A stretch of 64,000 nucleotides of DNA from Paenarthrobacter nitroguajacolicus. GTDB lineage: Bacteria; Actinomycetota; Actinomycetes; Actinomycetales; Micrococcaceae. The notes beneath the pieces were generated by a model. That model had not been told where the DNA came from, made no database searches, and saw only the letters and a list, made by a program, of their open reading frames with translations. Location: NCBI RefSeq assembly GCF_029952445.1, contig NZ_JAQPPK010000021.1, positions 1 through 64,000 of the forward strand, read 5' to 3'. The translations under genes were made by a program, and so were the position numbers. Below, piece by piece: positions 34,599-43,082 of the stretch (positions are counted from its first letter, which is position 1; each line of letters starts with the position of its first letter).

Positions 34599-36104
34599 CT
34601 AGAAGGAAGTGCTGAGTTTGCGGGTGACCTGGGTCAGTGATTGGTCATCGCCCACGTTGCCTGCGAAGACGATGTAGGGGATGCCCTTTGCGGGGCCGTC
34701 CACCGGCTCCCACAGCGAGACGATGCCCGGAAGCATGGGACCGCGGACGATCCCGTGGCGGATCTCCAGTCCGTGCGCGGCGACGTCCGAGGACGTGATG
34801 CCCCCCTTGGCGATGACGAACCGTGGCGGGAAGGTCTTGAGCGTGCGGTTCACCACGGCCACGACGGCGGCGGAGACGGTGCGGGCAATCTTCAGGCTCG
34901 CTGCGGCGTCGTCGGTTTTGATGAGGAGGCGGCTGGTGTGGACGATCACGTCGCCTTGGTGGAGGGCGTTCACGACGTCGGACACAATGGTTCCGATATA
35001 GGCGTCGGCTTCCGCCTCGCCGGCCAGAAGCTTCTCGACGTCGATTTCGATGATCCGCGCGGAGCTGTGCTGGGAGGTCAGGTCGTTGAGCTGGCGGGTG
35101 GTCACGCCAACATGGGAGCCGACCACGATCAGCCCGCCTGCGGTGGAGGGAGTGTTGCCCGCGAAGGCTTCTTCGGCGGTGAGGGCGGCACGGATTTCCT
35201 GGCCAATGCGGCCACGGACGAACGGCGGCCCAACGCGGTAAAGGAGCTTCTTGCCGCGGCGCTCGGCTTCTTCGAGACCGAGAGCCAGGGCCCGGAAGTC
35301 GTTCTCGGTGACGATGTCGGCAACGATGGGGGTGGAGTTGGTGGCCGGTTCAATGGCGTCCGCAATGGCTTTGGCCGAGATGGCCGGGTCTTGCGCGGAG
35401 GCGCCGGCGCGGATGATGTCCAGGTCCAGGACGATGACGCTGCTGGCGGGGAAGCGACCTTGTGACTTCTCCTCCACGTACTTGGCCATCTCGGAGTTGG
35501 TGAAGCCAAAGCTCGCGTCCTTGGCGAATTCCGTCTCGGCCACAGGGGTGAGCTTTCCGCCGTCGGCCCGCATGTAGTGGACGCCGCCGATGGTGACGCG
35601 GCCGGCGTCGGGAAAGGCGGGAACAATCACGACGCCATCTGTCTTTTCGCCTGTTTCGGCGGCGACGGTTTCGGCTATGGTGTCCGGTTCCACCGGGTAG
35701 TGGCCACGGAGGGTGGAGTCGCTGCGGCTGACGAAGCCCAGGCGCAGGCCGTCCCCGGAAGCGGCGGCAGCGGCGAGCGCGTTGCGGACGATTTCCTGGT
35801 TGCGGGCAGCGGCTTCGGCCGGGTCCAGGCTACGGGTGTTGGTGAGGACGTACACGGCAGGTTTGGTCTGGTTTTCGCGGATGTGGGTGAAGGCCCACGC
35901 GAAGTCCTCCACGTTCCAACTTGTCAGGACAGCCAGATCTGCCACGGACTGCGTGCCTGTGGGGTCGTCATCGAGGACCACCAGGACGCGGGGGCTGCTT
36001 GCGGTGGACGCTGCAACGGCGTCGGCCACGAGCTGAGCGGGAATCCGGACTTCCGCCGGAAAGGCGGCAAGAACATCGGCTTCAAGAATCACTGTGCACT
36101 CCAT
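34599..36104 (-). CDS. otnK: Four-carbon acid sugar kinase (OtnK/DUF1537 family)
   Basis: 501 aa. VLVVLDDDPTGTQSVADLAV near residue 40, FVSRSDSTLRGHYPVE near residue 125 and the C-terminal nucleotide site with VIAKGGITSSDVAAHGLE are the marks of the DUF1537 kinases that phosphorylate 3-oxo-tetronates. It is the first gene of the operon. The 15-bp palindrome AGATGTC-A-GACATCT lies 34 bases before its start and is shared with the GntR gene, which indicates repression by that regulator. Confidence 0.88.
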   Translation of the reverse strand: MECTVILEADVLAAFPAEVRIPAQLVADAVAASTASSPRVLVVLDDDPTGTQSVADLAVLTSWNVEDFAWAFTHIRENQTKPAVYVLTNTRSLDPAEAAARNQEIVRNALAAAAASGDGLRLGFVSRSDSTLRGHYPVEPDTIAETVAAETGEKTDGVVIVPAFPDAGRVTIGGVHYMRADGGKLTPVAETEFAKDASFGFTNSEMAKYVEEKSQGRFPASSVIVLDLDIIRAGASAQDPAISAKAIADAIEPATNSTPIVADIVTENDFRALALGLEEAERRGKKLLYRVGPPFVRGRIGQEIRAALTAEEAFAGNTPSTAGGLIVVGSHVGVTTRQLNDLTSQHSSARIIEIDVEKLLAGEAEADAYIGTIVSDVVNALHQGDVIVHTSRLLIKTDDAAASLKIARTVSAAVVAVVNRTLKTFPPRFVIAKGGITSSDVAAHGLEIRHGIVRGPMLPGIVSLWEPVDGPAKGIPYIVFAGNVGDDQSLTQVTRKLSTSF

Positions 36105-36137
36105 CGTGGAAAATCTCTACTGCGATTTGTGTATGTA

Positions 36138-36152
36138 AGATGTCAGACATCT
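36138..36152. promoter_or_regulatory. GntR operator before the sugar-acid operon
   Basis: AGATGTCAGACATCT is a perfect palindrome around a central base and is flanked by TA/AA that extend the symmetry. The same site with two changes occurs at 37024-37038 before the GntR gene. It lies between the divergent kinase and hydrolase genes and could serve both. Confidence 0.7.
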
Positions 36153-36220
36153 AACATTTGAATTAGTGTGACATACCGCCCTTCACTGCGCAAGGAGACC
36201 AGCGTCACTACGCTGGGTAG

Positions 36221-37024
36221 ATGGCAGAGAACGTGGTTCCGCATCCGTTCGTGGCTATTCGCGAGCCCGCCGTTTCCGCAGGTGGAGGCGTACCTGTGGT
36301 CCTTCTCCATGGCTGGGCTTCAAGTTCCGCGTACTGGGATCCGTTGGCCGAAAAGTTGCTCGCCGCTGGAATGAACGTGTGGGTTGTGGACCTTCCCGGC
36401 TATCACCCCGGGGAGATTCTGCCCGTTGGATTCGAGTGGACCCTGGACTCAGCGGCTGCTGCCCTTGCGGCCGCCCTCGAAGCCAGGCACAGCGGACAGG
36501 TTCACGTGGTGGGCCACTCCCTGGGCGGAAGCGTGGCCCTGACGCTGGCCGCCAATCATCCGGAGCTGGTGGCAACCCTGGCGCTGGTTGGCATGGTCCC
36601 GGCACCCCCGAACGAAGGCTTCCGGTCCATGCTGGAGTCTCAATGGAAACAGGGCTTCATTGATCCCGAAACCAAGTCCCGTTGCATGGAAGCCTGGTAC
36701 GGCCACTTGTCCCCGGAGGACGAAGAGCTGCTCGGGCGCGGATTCAATGTTCCCTTCGAGGTTCTTGGCTCCAGCGGCAAGGCGGCCATGACCGGCGTCG
36801 AACCTTCAGTGCCTGGGCGCGTTCACGCGCCGGTGCTGGTGCTGGCTGGAACCGCCGACCGTTTACGCACTTTGGACCAGATGGCCGCGTTTGTGAAGGC
36901 CGACCCGCGACGTCGATTGGCACCCATTCCAGAGGCCGGGCACAGCGTGCATTGGGAGCAGCCGGGGCAATGCGCGGAGGCGCTGCGGGAATTTTGGAGC
37001 ACCAGCTGGCCCGCGCCAGCGTAA
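36221..37024 (+). CDS. Alpha/beta hydrolase
   Basis: 267 aa. VVLLHGWASSSAYWDPLAEK holds the oxyanion region, HVVGHSLGGSVALTLAA the nucleophile Ser, LAGTADRLRTLD the late Asp and AGHSVHWEQPGQ the His. It is divergent from the kinase gene across the shared operator and followed by the GntR gene. A lactonase role for a tetronolactone entering the pathway would fit, but an unrelated esterase is also possible. Confidence 0.82.
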   Translation: MAENVVPHPFVAIREPAVSAGGGVPVVLLHGWASSSAYWDPLAEKLLAAGMNVWVVDLPGYHPGEILPVGFEWTLDSAAAALAAALEARHSGQVHVVGHSLGGSVALTLAANHPELVATLALVGMVPAPPNEGFRSMLESQWKQGFIDPETKSRCMEAWYGHLSPEDEELLGRGFNVPFEVLGSSGKAAMTGVEPSVPGRVHAPVLVLAGTADRLRTLDQMAAFVKADPRRRLAPIPEAGHSVHWEQPGQCAEALREFWSTSWPAPA

Positions 37025-37038
37025 GATGTCTGACATCC
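37024..37038. promoter_or_regulatory. GntR autoregulatory operator
   Basis: AGATGTCTGACATCC has 13 of 15 positions in common with the palindrome at 36138-36152. It starts on the last base of the hydrolase stop codon and lies 54 bases before the GntR ATG. Confidence 0.65.
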
Positions 37039-37092
37039 ATCCCGCCCGGCTACGCGGGCACAAGATGGATGGGAAAACAGGAGTGGGGATAC

Positions 37093-37794
37093 ATGGCACG
37101 CAAGTCGCTGGTTGGCGTCGTAGCTGATGAGTTGCTGGACCGGATCATCGCGGGTGAGTTTCCGCCAGGAACAGTGGTTCCGGGCGAGCTTGAGCTCAGC
37201 GCCAGGCACGAGGTGAGCCGGATGACCGTGCGTGAAGCCATGAAAACGCTGGAAGCGCAACGGATCCTCAGCGTAGAACGCGGCCGCGGAACGTTCGTAA
37301 ACCCCCTGAACCAGTGGGCCTCCCTGGAAGCGGTGCTCCGTGCAGCCTCGGAGGGAACCAAGGACGCTGCGGCTGCGATCCAGTTGATCGAACTTCGCCG
37401 GATGCTGGAAACCGGCGCCTGCGAGCTGGCCGCGGAACGCATCTCCGACGACGAACTCATCGCGCTCAAAGAGCATGTGGAAAAGATGCAGTCCTCGCAT
37501 GAAGTCAATGACCTCGCCGGTTTTGTGGAAGCGGACCTCGCCTTCCACGACGTCATTCTTCACGCGTCCGGCAACGTCTTCGTGGCCGTCCTGTTTGAAC
37601 CGCTGCACCGGGTCCTTGAGGCACGGCGCGCGGAAACCTCGGCCTTCCCGGAAATCCAGGAGCACGCCATCGGGCACCACCGGAAGATCGCGGCCGCCCT
37701 GGAATCGCGGAACCCCAACGAGGCCCGGCTGGCAATGGATGCACACATGCAGCAGACCCTGGACGATCTGAAGACGTACGTGCTGGAGGCGTAG
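37093..37794 (+). CDS. GntR regulator, FadR subfamily
   Basis: 233 aa from ATG 37093, preceded by AGGAG. The winged helix is at residues 8-75 (ELELSARHEVSRMTVREAMK, then ERGRGTFV). The all-helical FCD effector domain follows, with FVEADLAFHDVILHASGN and the His-bearing HAIGHHRKIAAALES that normally bind a metal and an organic acid. It probably represses the kinase operon, the hydrolase and itself through the 15-bp sites, with a tetronate-type acid as inducer. Confidence 0.88.
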   Translation: MARKSLVGVVADELLDRIIAGEFPPGTVVPGELELSARHEVSRMTVREAMKTLEAQRILSVERGRGTFVNPLNQWASLEAVLRAASEGTKDAAAAIQLIELRRMLETGACELAAERISDDELIALKEHVEKMQSSHEVNDLAGFVEADLAFHDVILHASGNVFVAVLFEPLHRVLEARRAETSAFPEIQEHAIGHHRKIAAALESRNPNEARLAMDAHMQQTLDDLKTYVLEA

Positions 37795-37804
37795 CAGCGG
37801 GGAG

Positions 37805-38728
37805 TCAGCGCCGCAGGCTCTCCGACGGCAGCTCGCCGAACGTCTTGAGATACAGGGCCGAGAACCGCCCTTGGTGAGTGAAGCCGCACAACTCGGCAAC
37901 CGCCGTCACGCTTTGCTCACGGGGGCTTGCCTCGAGGAGTATCTCACGGGCCCGGTCCAGGCGGATGCTCCTGAGCAGGTCCGACGGCGTCGCTCCGGTT
38001 TCGGCCCGAAGAGCGGTTTGCAGGGTGCGCACAGACACCCCCAAACACTCTGCGATGTCTGGCACGGTGAGTTCCTCGAAAGCGTGCCGTTCCAGCAGTT
38101 CACGACATTCCCGGACCAGCCGGCTCTCCGTATCCACGTCCCGGGGGAGGCTGGCCGGCGGTTCCATGGCCATCAATAAGCGCGACACCATGCTGTCCGC
38201 CAGTAGCCCTTGCAGGAACACCGGCGCAGCGGATTGGGGGCGGCTGATCATATCGTCGTGAAGTTCGACGACGGACCTCAAGAAGGCGCGGCCGGCGGCG
38301 GTGGTGAGGTCCATGCCATAGCCGAGGTCAACGTCGCCCTCACCGCGCAGTTGAGTGGAGATCCGTTCCAGAGCGGTGCGGCGAACGTAGACGATCAGGT
38401 GGGGACTTCCGCCATCCCAACTCATGGAAAACGGCCGGTCAATCGGCGGCACGCTGGCAAGTGCGGGGCTGGATTCCACGGTACTTTGGCCCACCTGCAT
38501 GGTGGCATGCCCAGCCAAAGGGATCTGCACCAAATGGAAATCCTGCAGGCCTTCAGGAGCGATCCGGACATCGGCGCCATAGTCCAGGTATTCGATCCCC
38601 ACGTCGGCCCTGTGCAGGGAGCGCAGCTTCATGTTTACGGACGATGTTCTTGTCCGCGGCGCGAGCTCATGCCCGCAGAACAACTCAGCGATTTTGGCGT
38701 GAGCCTCGTCCACGTCGGTGGTGGCCAT
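37805..38728 (-). CDS. AraC-family activator of the indole cluster
   Basis: 307 aa from ATG 38728 (MATTDVDEAHAKI), the usual N-terminus of the AraC_binding_2 group; an upstream ATG at 38773 is possible. Residues about 30-190 form the ligand-binding half, and two helix-turn-helix motifs lie in the last 100 residues (TVPDIAECLGVSVRTLQTAL, then AELCGFTHQGRFSALYLKTF). It is divergent from the indole genes. A repeated block in front of the 52-aa ORF and of the SDR gene is its probable binding site. AraC regulators also control known indole clusters (iif, ind). Confidence 0.85.
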   Translation of the reverse strand: MATTDVDEAHAKIAELFCGHELAPRTRTSSVNMKLRSLHRADVGIEYLDYGADVRIAPEGLQDFHLVQIPLAGHATMQVGQSTVESSPALASVPPIDRPFSMSWDGGSPHLIVYVRRTALERISTQLRGEGDVDLGYGMDLTTAAGRAFLRSVVELHDDMISRPQSAAPVFLQGLLADSMVSRLLMAMEPPASLPRDVDTESRLVRECRELLERHAFEELTVPDIAECLGVSVRTLQTALRAETGATPSDLLRSIRLDRAREILLEASPREQSVTAVAELCGFTHQGRFSALYLKTFGELPSESLRR

Positions 38729-38826
38729 TGTTGGCCGTCCCCGCAGGACATCCCGGGGAAGGATCCTCACCATCAACCACCTGCTTTACATGGGTTTTCG
38801 CAGCTTTTCGCCTTTCGGATGTTCCC

Positions 38827-38900
38827 CGCGCCATCTGGATATTCCGCCGTGCAGCGGCTGTCTAGAGTCGCTCTTAGGACAAGTATGACGCAGCTCACAT
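38827..38900 (+). promoter_or_regulatory. Repeated promoter/operator block, copy 1
   Basis: CGCGCCATCTGGATATTCCG starts at 38827. TCTAGAGTCGCT (possible -10 TAGAGT at 38863) and GACAAGTATGACGCA follow. The same order and spacing occur at 39097-39170. This copy stands before the 52-aa ORF and also upstream of the divergent araC-type gene. Confidence 0.65.
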
Positions 38901-38933
38901 CACCATAACAGTGCGGAAGCGAGGTGAGGACAA

Positions 38934-39092
38934 GTGAAGAACATCAAGCTCGTGCATGAACGCCGGGACGAATGGGACCGAAGCCACTTCGAACTGTGGG
39001 CAGCACAACTGCGGGAGAAGGACATCTTGGTGACGCATTCGCCGTGGGCGGGATGGCACCAGGAAGACGAGGACTCTGCGCAAAACGGATAA
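38934..39092 (+). CDS. 52-aa small protein in the indole cluster
   Basis: GTG 38934 follows GAGGTGAGGA closely, and the frame runs 52 codons to TAA 39090-39092. The product is hydrophilic and Trp/His/Glu-rich, with MKNIKLVHERRDEW at the start, FELWAAQLREKD in a probable helix and SPWAGWHQEDED near the end. No membrane segment or known family was recognised. It has its own copy of the regulated promoter and the next gene has another, so it should be expressed together with the pathway. It may be an accessory or regulatory protein. Confidence 0.5.
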   Translation: MKNIKLVHERRDEWDRSHFELWAAQLREKDILVTHSPWAGWHQEDEDSAQNG

Positions 39093-39096
39093 TTTC

Positions 39097-39170
39097 CGCG
39101 CCAAGTGGATATTCCGCACGACGCCTGAATCCCTAGAGTCGCTTCAGAACGAGTATGACGCACGTCATAT
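39097..39170 (+). promoter_or_regulatory. Repeated promoter/operator block, copy 2
   Basis: CGCGCCAAGTGGATATTCCG starts at 39097. CCTAGAGTCGCTT (TAGAGT at 39134) and GAGTATGACGCA follow with the spacing seen in copy 1. It precedes the SDR gene and the five genes after it. The conserved first block is the best candidate for the AraC site, and the TAGAGT for the -10. Confidence 0.65.
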
Positions 39171-39209
39171 TTGCGCAACATGACCATCCGCAGTTGAAAG
39201 GGTTTGACC

Positions 39210-39998
39210 ATGTCAGGACTTCTCGGCAGGACAGCAATCGTTACCGGCGGCGCCACCAAGGTGGGCCAGGGGGTGGTCACTGCCCTTAGGGACGCCGGCG
39301 CCACCGTGGTGGTAGCGGACATAAACCCCGACGGCGGTGCCATCACCGCCGGGCTGGGTGAAGGCGTCATGTTTTCCCACACGGACATCACGGACGACTA
39401 CGCCGTGAACGCCTTGGTGACCGAAACCGTGGCCCGGCACGGCAGCCTGGACATCCTGGTCAACCTTGCCTGCACCTACAACGACGCCGGCGCCGACTCC
39501 GGCCGGGCCGATTGGCTGGACGCACTGAACGTCAACCTGGTGAGCGCAGTGGTGGCAAGCAACGCAGCCCGCCCCCACCTCAAGAACTCCGGCCACGGCG
39601 CCATCATCAACTTCACCTCGATCTCCAGCTCAGTAGCCCAGACGGGACGCTGGCTCTATCCAGCCAGCAAAGCAGCCCTGGTGCAGGTCACCCGCAGCAT
39701 GGCCGTGGACTTCGCCGCCGACGGCATCCGGGTCAATTCGGTCAGCCCCGGTTGGGTGTGGAGCAACATCATGGACTCGCTCACCAACGGAAGCCTTGAG
39801 AAAACAGACTCAGTTGCTGCACCATTCCATGCCCTGGGACGCGTCGGACGCCCGCACGAGGTGGGTGACGTCGTCGCCTTCCTTGCCGGCGACCAGGCGA
39901 GCTTCGTGACCGGCGCCGATTGGGCGGTCGACGGCGGTTATTCCGCCTTGGGGCCGGAACGGGCAGAAGAAACCATCCCGCTGCTCGCCGCAAACTGA
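39210..39998 (+). CDS. Short-chain dehydrogenase of the indole cluster
   Basis: 262 aa from ATG 39210 with AAAGGG upstream. AIVTGGATKVGQGVVTALRD is the nucleotide site (Asp in VADIN favours NAD), and the catalytic Ser and YPASK lie at about residues 142-155. Comparable clusters carry an SDR (iifB) that oxidises an indole dihydrodiol or hydroxyindoline. Here it could turn a hydroxylated indoline into an oxo form on the way to isatin. First gene of a six-gene run. Confidence 0.82.
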   Translation: MSGLLGRTAIVTGGATKVGQGVVTALRDAGATVVVADINPDGGAITAGLGEGVMFSHTDITDDYAVNALVTETVARHGSLDILVNLACTYNDAGADSGRADWLDALNVNLVSAVVASNAARPHLKNSGHGAIINFTSISSSVAQTGRWLYPASKAALVQVTRSMAVDFAADGIRVNSVSPGWVWSNIMDSLTNGSLEKTDSVAAPFHALGRVGRPHEVGDVVAFLAGDQASFVTGADWAVDGGYSALGPERAEETIPLLAAN

Positions 39999-40041
39999 CC
40001 GTTCGATACCCAAGAACAAGACCCAAAGAAAAGAGACCACA

Positions 40042-41283
40042 ATGACGCAACGCCACATCACAATCGTGGGCGCCGGACAGTCCGGCCTCCAGCTGGGAAT
40101 CGGCCTGCTAGACGCCGGTTACCAGGTCACCACCATCTCCAACCGGACGCCCGAGGAAATTGCAGAAGGCAAAGTCGCCTCCAGCCAGTGCATCTTCCAC
40201 AATGCACTGGAACACGAACGGGCGCTCGGGCTGGACTTCTGGCCGGACGCTCCGACAGTCGACGGCATCTCGTTCACCATTCCGCACCCCGAACTCCCGG
40301 GCGAGAAGGCCATCAGCTGGGCCTCCCGGCTGGACCACCACGCAAAGTCCATCGACCAGCGGGTCAAATTCCCCCGGTTCATGGAAGAGTTCACCGCCCG
40401 GGGAGGCGAGCTGGTCTTTGAGGACGCCGGGGTTGCCGAGCTGGAGAAGTACGCCAGGAACTCGGACTTGGTGATAGTGGCAGCAGGAAAGGGCGAGATC
40501 GCCCAGCTGTTTACCCGCGACGCCGAACGCAGTACCTACGATGCCCCGCAGCGGGCATTGGCATTGACCTATGTAAAGGGCTTACGGCCACGCGAAGAGT
40601 ACTCCGCAGTCTCTTTCAACCTCATTCCCGGCATCGGCGAGTACTTCGTCTTTCCCGCACTGACCACAACCGGCCCCTGCGATATCATGGTGTTCGAGGG
40701 CGTTCCCGGCGGCCCCCTTGATTCCTGGAAGGGCCTGTCCCCCGAGGAACACCTGGAGAACTCCCGGAACATCCTCAAGACCTTCCTGCCATGGGAGGCA
40801 GAACGCGCCGCCGATGTTGAACTCACCGATCCCAACGGTGTCCTCCAGGGCCGGTTCGCCCCCACGGTCCGGCACCCCATCGCCACCTTGCCGAGCGGGG
40901 CGCAGGTACTGGGCCTGGCCGACGTCGTAGTGTTGAACGATCCCATCACCGGCCAGGGTTCCAACAACGCCAGCAAGTGCGCCGCCTCCTACCTGCACAG
41001 CATCATCCAGCACGGTGACCGGGCCTACGGGGCAGAGTTCATGCAGGCCACGTTCGAGCGCTATTGGGATTACGCACAGCACGTTGCACACTGGACCAAT
41101 GCCCTCCTGGCTCCCCCGCCGCCCCACGTCCTTGAACTCCTGGGCGCGGCCAACAGCGAGCCTGACATCGCCCACAGGTTCGCCAACGGCTTCAACCATC
41201 CCCCTGAATTCCAGAACTGGTTCATGTACCCGGACAAGGCTGCCAACTACTTGGCAAGCCTGTCTGCCGCCAAGGTTTCCTGA
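40042..41283 (+). CDS. styA1: Styrene/indole monooxygenase, StyA1-like (FAD-dependent, group E)
   Basis: 413 aa, the normal length of StyA. HITIVGAGQSGLQLGIGLLD is the FAD dinucleotide site, followed by the StyA-specific ISNRTPEEIAEG and SSQCIFHNALEHE. LADVVVLNDPITGQGSNNAS near residue 300 is the second FAD block. These enzymes take reduced FAD from a separate reductase and epoxidise styrene or indole. The reductase is part of the next protein. In Rhodococcus opacus 1CP the pair StyA1/StyA2B works together, and relatives are regarded as indole monooxygenases. Confidence 0.87.
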   Translation: MTQRHITIVGAGQSGLQLGIGLLDAGYQVTTISNRTPEEIAEGKVASSQCIFHNALEHERALGLDFWPDAPTVDGISFTIPHPELPGEKAISWASRLDHHAKSIDQRVKFPRFMEEFTARGGELVFEDAGVAELEKYARNSDLVIVAAGKGEIAQLFTRDAERSTYDAPQRALALTYVKGLRPREEYSAVSFNLIPGIGEYFVFPALTTTGPCDIMVFEGVPGGPLDSWKGLSPEEHLENSRNILKTFLPWEAERAADVELTDPNGVLQGRFAPTVRHPIATLPSGAQVLGLADVVVLNDPITGQGSNNASKCAASYLHSIIQHGDRAYGAEFMQATFERYWDYAQHVAHWTNALLAPPPPHVLELLGAANSEPDIAHRFANGFNHPPEFQNWFMYPDKAANYLASLSAAKVS

Positions 41284-41336
41284 CACAAGTTTTCAGACCC
41301 AGTTTTCTAGCACAGCCCTGCTAAAAAGGATTCACC

Positions 41337-43067
41337 ATGCGAAAGATAGCAATCATCGGGGCCGGCGAATCCGGCGCCCAACTGGCTTTGGGCCTGCAAC
41401 GGGAGGGTTACGCGGTAACGCTGCTGTCCGACCGTTCCGCCGCCCAGATCCGCGCCGGGAAAGTCATGTCCAGCCAGTGCATGTTCTCTACGGCGCTGGA
41501 TGCCGAGGGCCAGATGGGTACCGCCCTGACCGAATACTACGAATCAGGATCCGTCACTGGAATCACCTCCTTCCGGCTCCGCGTGGACGGTGATCAGCCC
41601 ATCGAATGGGAAGCGCCCTTGGACGGCCCGGCCCGCTCCATCGACCAGCGGATCAAAAGCGCCCTCTGGATAGAAACATTCGTTGCAGCCGGCGGTGATT
41701 TCCGCATCGGGAAAGTCACGGCGCGCATGCTCGAGGAACTCGCCCGCGACTACGAGCTTGTCATTGTGAGCACCGGCAAAGGCGAAATCGGCCAGATCTT
41801 CCCCCGGGACAAAGCCAAGTCGCCATTCGACCGCCCCAAGCGCGTCCTGGCACTGAACTACGTCAAGCCCGACGCCGGTGCTGTCGCCGGCACCGGTGAC
41901 GCCATCCGCATGTCCATGGTCCCCGGCGTCGGCGAATTCTTCACGTTCCCGGGCCTTACCGTCTCCGGCCCCTGCCGCATGATGGTGTTCGAAGGCGTGG
42001 TGGGCGGCCCCATGGACCGTTGGACCGACGTCGGAAGCCCTGAGGAGCAGCTCGAACGGTCCCTGGAGATCCTGCGCGAGCATTTCCCGCACGAGACCCA
42101 AAACTTCGAAGGTGCGGAACTGACCGATGACGGCGCCACGCTGCTGGGCCGCATCACGCCCACGGTGAGGTCCGCGGTAGGGGAACTCGGCAACGGGAAG
42201 CTGGTGTTCGGCCTCGGTGACGCCGTGGTCCTCAACGATCCCCTCACCGGGCAGGGTTCCAACAACGCGACCCTGGCGGCCAAGTACTACCTCGACTCGA
42301 TCATCCGCCGCGGCCAGCAACCGTTCGACCGTCAATGGATGGAGCGCACGTTCGACGAATTCTGGCGCGGATGGGGGCAATGGGCAGTTGAGTGGACCAA
42401 CGACCTCCTGAAGCCAAGAAGGGACCACCAAAAGACGCTCCTCAGCGAAGCCGCGGAGCACCCGGCGCTGGCGGCGAGCATCGTGAACGGCTTCGATGAT
42501 CCCCGGACCTCGTACCCGTGGTGGTTCGACTCCGCTGCCGCAACCGACTTCATGCAGGCCAGGAAGGAAGAGGACACGTCCGCGTTCGATGTCCGCGATT
42601 TCCGGAGCGCCTTGGGGCAATTCGCCACTGGCGTCACCGTTGTCACCACGGTCTCCGCGGACGGCAGAAAGGTGGGCATGACGGCGAATTCCTTCACCTC
42701 GGTGTCCATGGAACCGCCCCTGGTGCTGTGGTGCCCCAGCAAACGCGCACCAAGCCTGGGCGATTTCGAGGAAGCCACGCACTTCGCCATCAACATCCTT
42801 GCCAGCGACCAGCACGTCCTGTCACGGCAGTTCGCCACGCCCGCCACAGACAAGTTCGCCGGCGCGGAAACCACCGAAGGCATCGCCGGTGTGCCGCTTC
42901 TGGATGGCGCGGTGGCCACCTTCCAATGCCGCACCGTCTCACGACATGACGCCGGCGATCATGTCATCTACGTGGGTGAGGTGGAAAGCTACAAGCACGA
43001 CGGCGGGGCTCCCCTGGTGTTCCACAGCGGCAAGTACCACGCCACTGCCAGCCATCCTGATTTCTGA
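41337..43067 (+). CDS. styA2B: StyA2B-like self-sufficient monooxygenase: StyA domain fused to flavin reductase
   Basis: 576 aa. Residues 1-415 are a StyA domain (IAIIGAGESGAQLALGLQRE, LSDRSAAQIRAGKVMSSQC, VLNDPLTGQGSNNATLAAKY). Residues 417-576 are a flavin reductase of the HpaC/StyB type (FRSALGQFATGVTVVTTVSA, VGMTANSFTSVSMEPPLVLW, GDHVIYVGEVESYKHDGGAP). The fusion supplies reduced FAD to itself and probably to StyA1. AAGGA precedes the ATG. The substrate is inferred to be indole from the downstream isatin-hydrolase-like gene. Confidence 0.9.
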   Translation: MRKIAIIGAGESGAQLALGLQREGYAVTLLSDRSAAQIRAGKVMSSQCMFSTALDAEGQMGTALTEYYESGSVTGITSFRLRVDGDQPIEWEAPLDGPARSIDQRIKSALWIETFVAAGGDFRIGKVTARMLEELARDYELVIVSTGKGEIGQIFPRDKAKSPFDRPKRVLALNYVKPDAGAVAGTGDAIRMSMVPGVGEFFTFPGLTVSGPCRMMVFEGVVGGPMDRWTDVGSPEEQLERSLEILREHFPHETQNFEGAELTDDGATLLGRITPTVRSAVGELGNGKLVFGLGDAVVLNDPLTGQGSNNATLAAKYYLDSIIRRGQQPFDRQWMERTFDEFWRGWGQWAVEWTNDLLKPRRDHQKTLLSEAAEHPALAASIVNGFDDPRTSYPWWFDSAAATDFMQARKEEDTSAFDVRDFRSALGQFATGVTVVTTVSADGRKVGMTANSFTSVSMEPPLVLWCPSKRAPSLGDFEEATHFAINILASDQHVLSRQFATPATDKFAGAETTEGIAGVPLLDGAVATFQCRTVSRHDAGDHVIYVGEVESYKHDGGAPLVFHSGKYHATASHPDF

Positions 43068-43082
43068 GAGGAACAGCACTGC

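Noticed and set aside
40042-43067. Styrene catabolism cluster
   Set aside because: No styrene-oxide isomerase or phenylacetaldehyde dehydrogenase is present; an isatin-hydrolase-like gene is, so indole is the better substrate.
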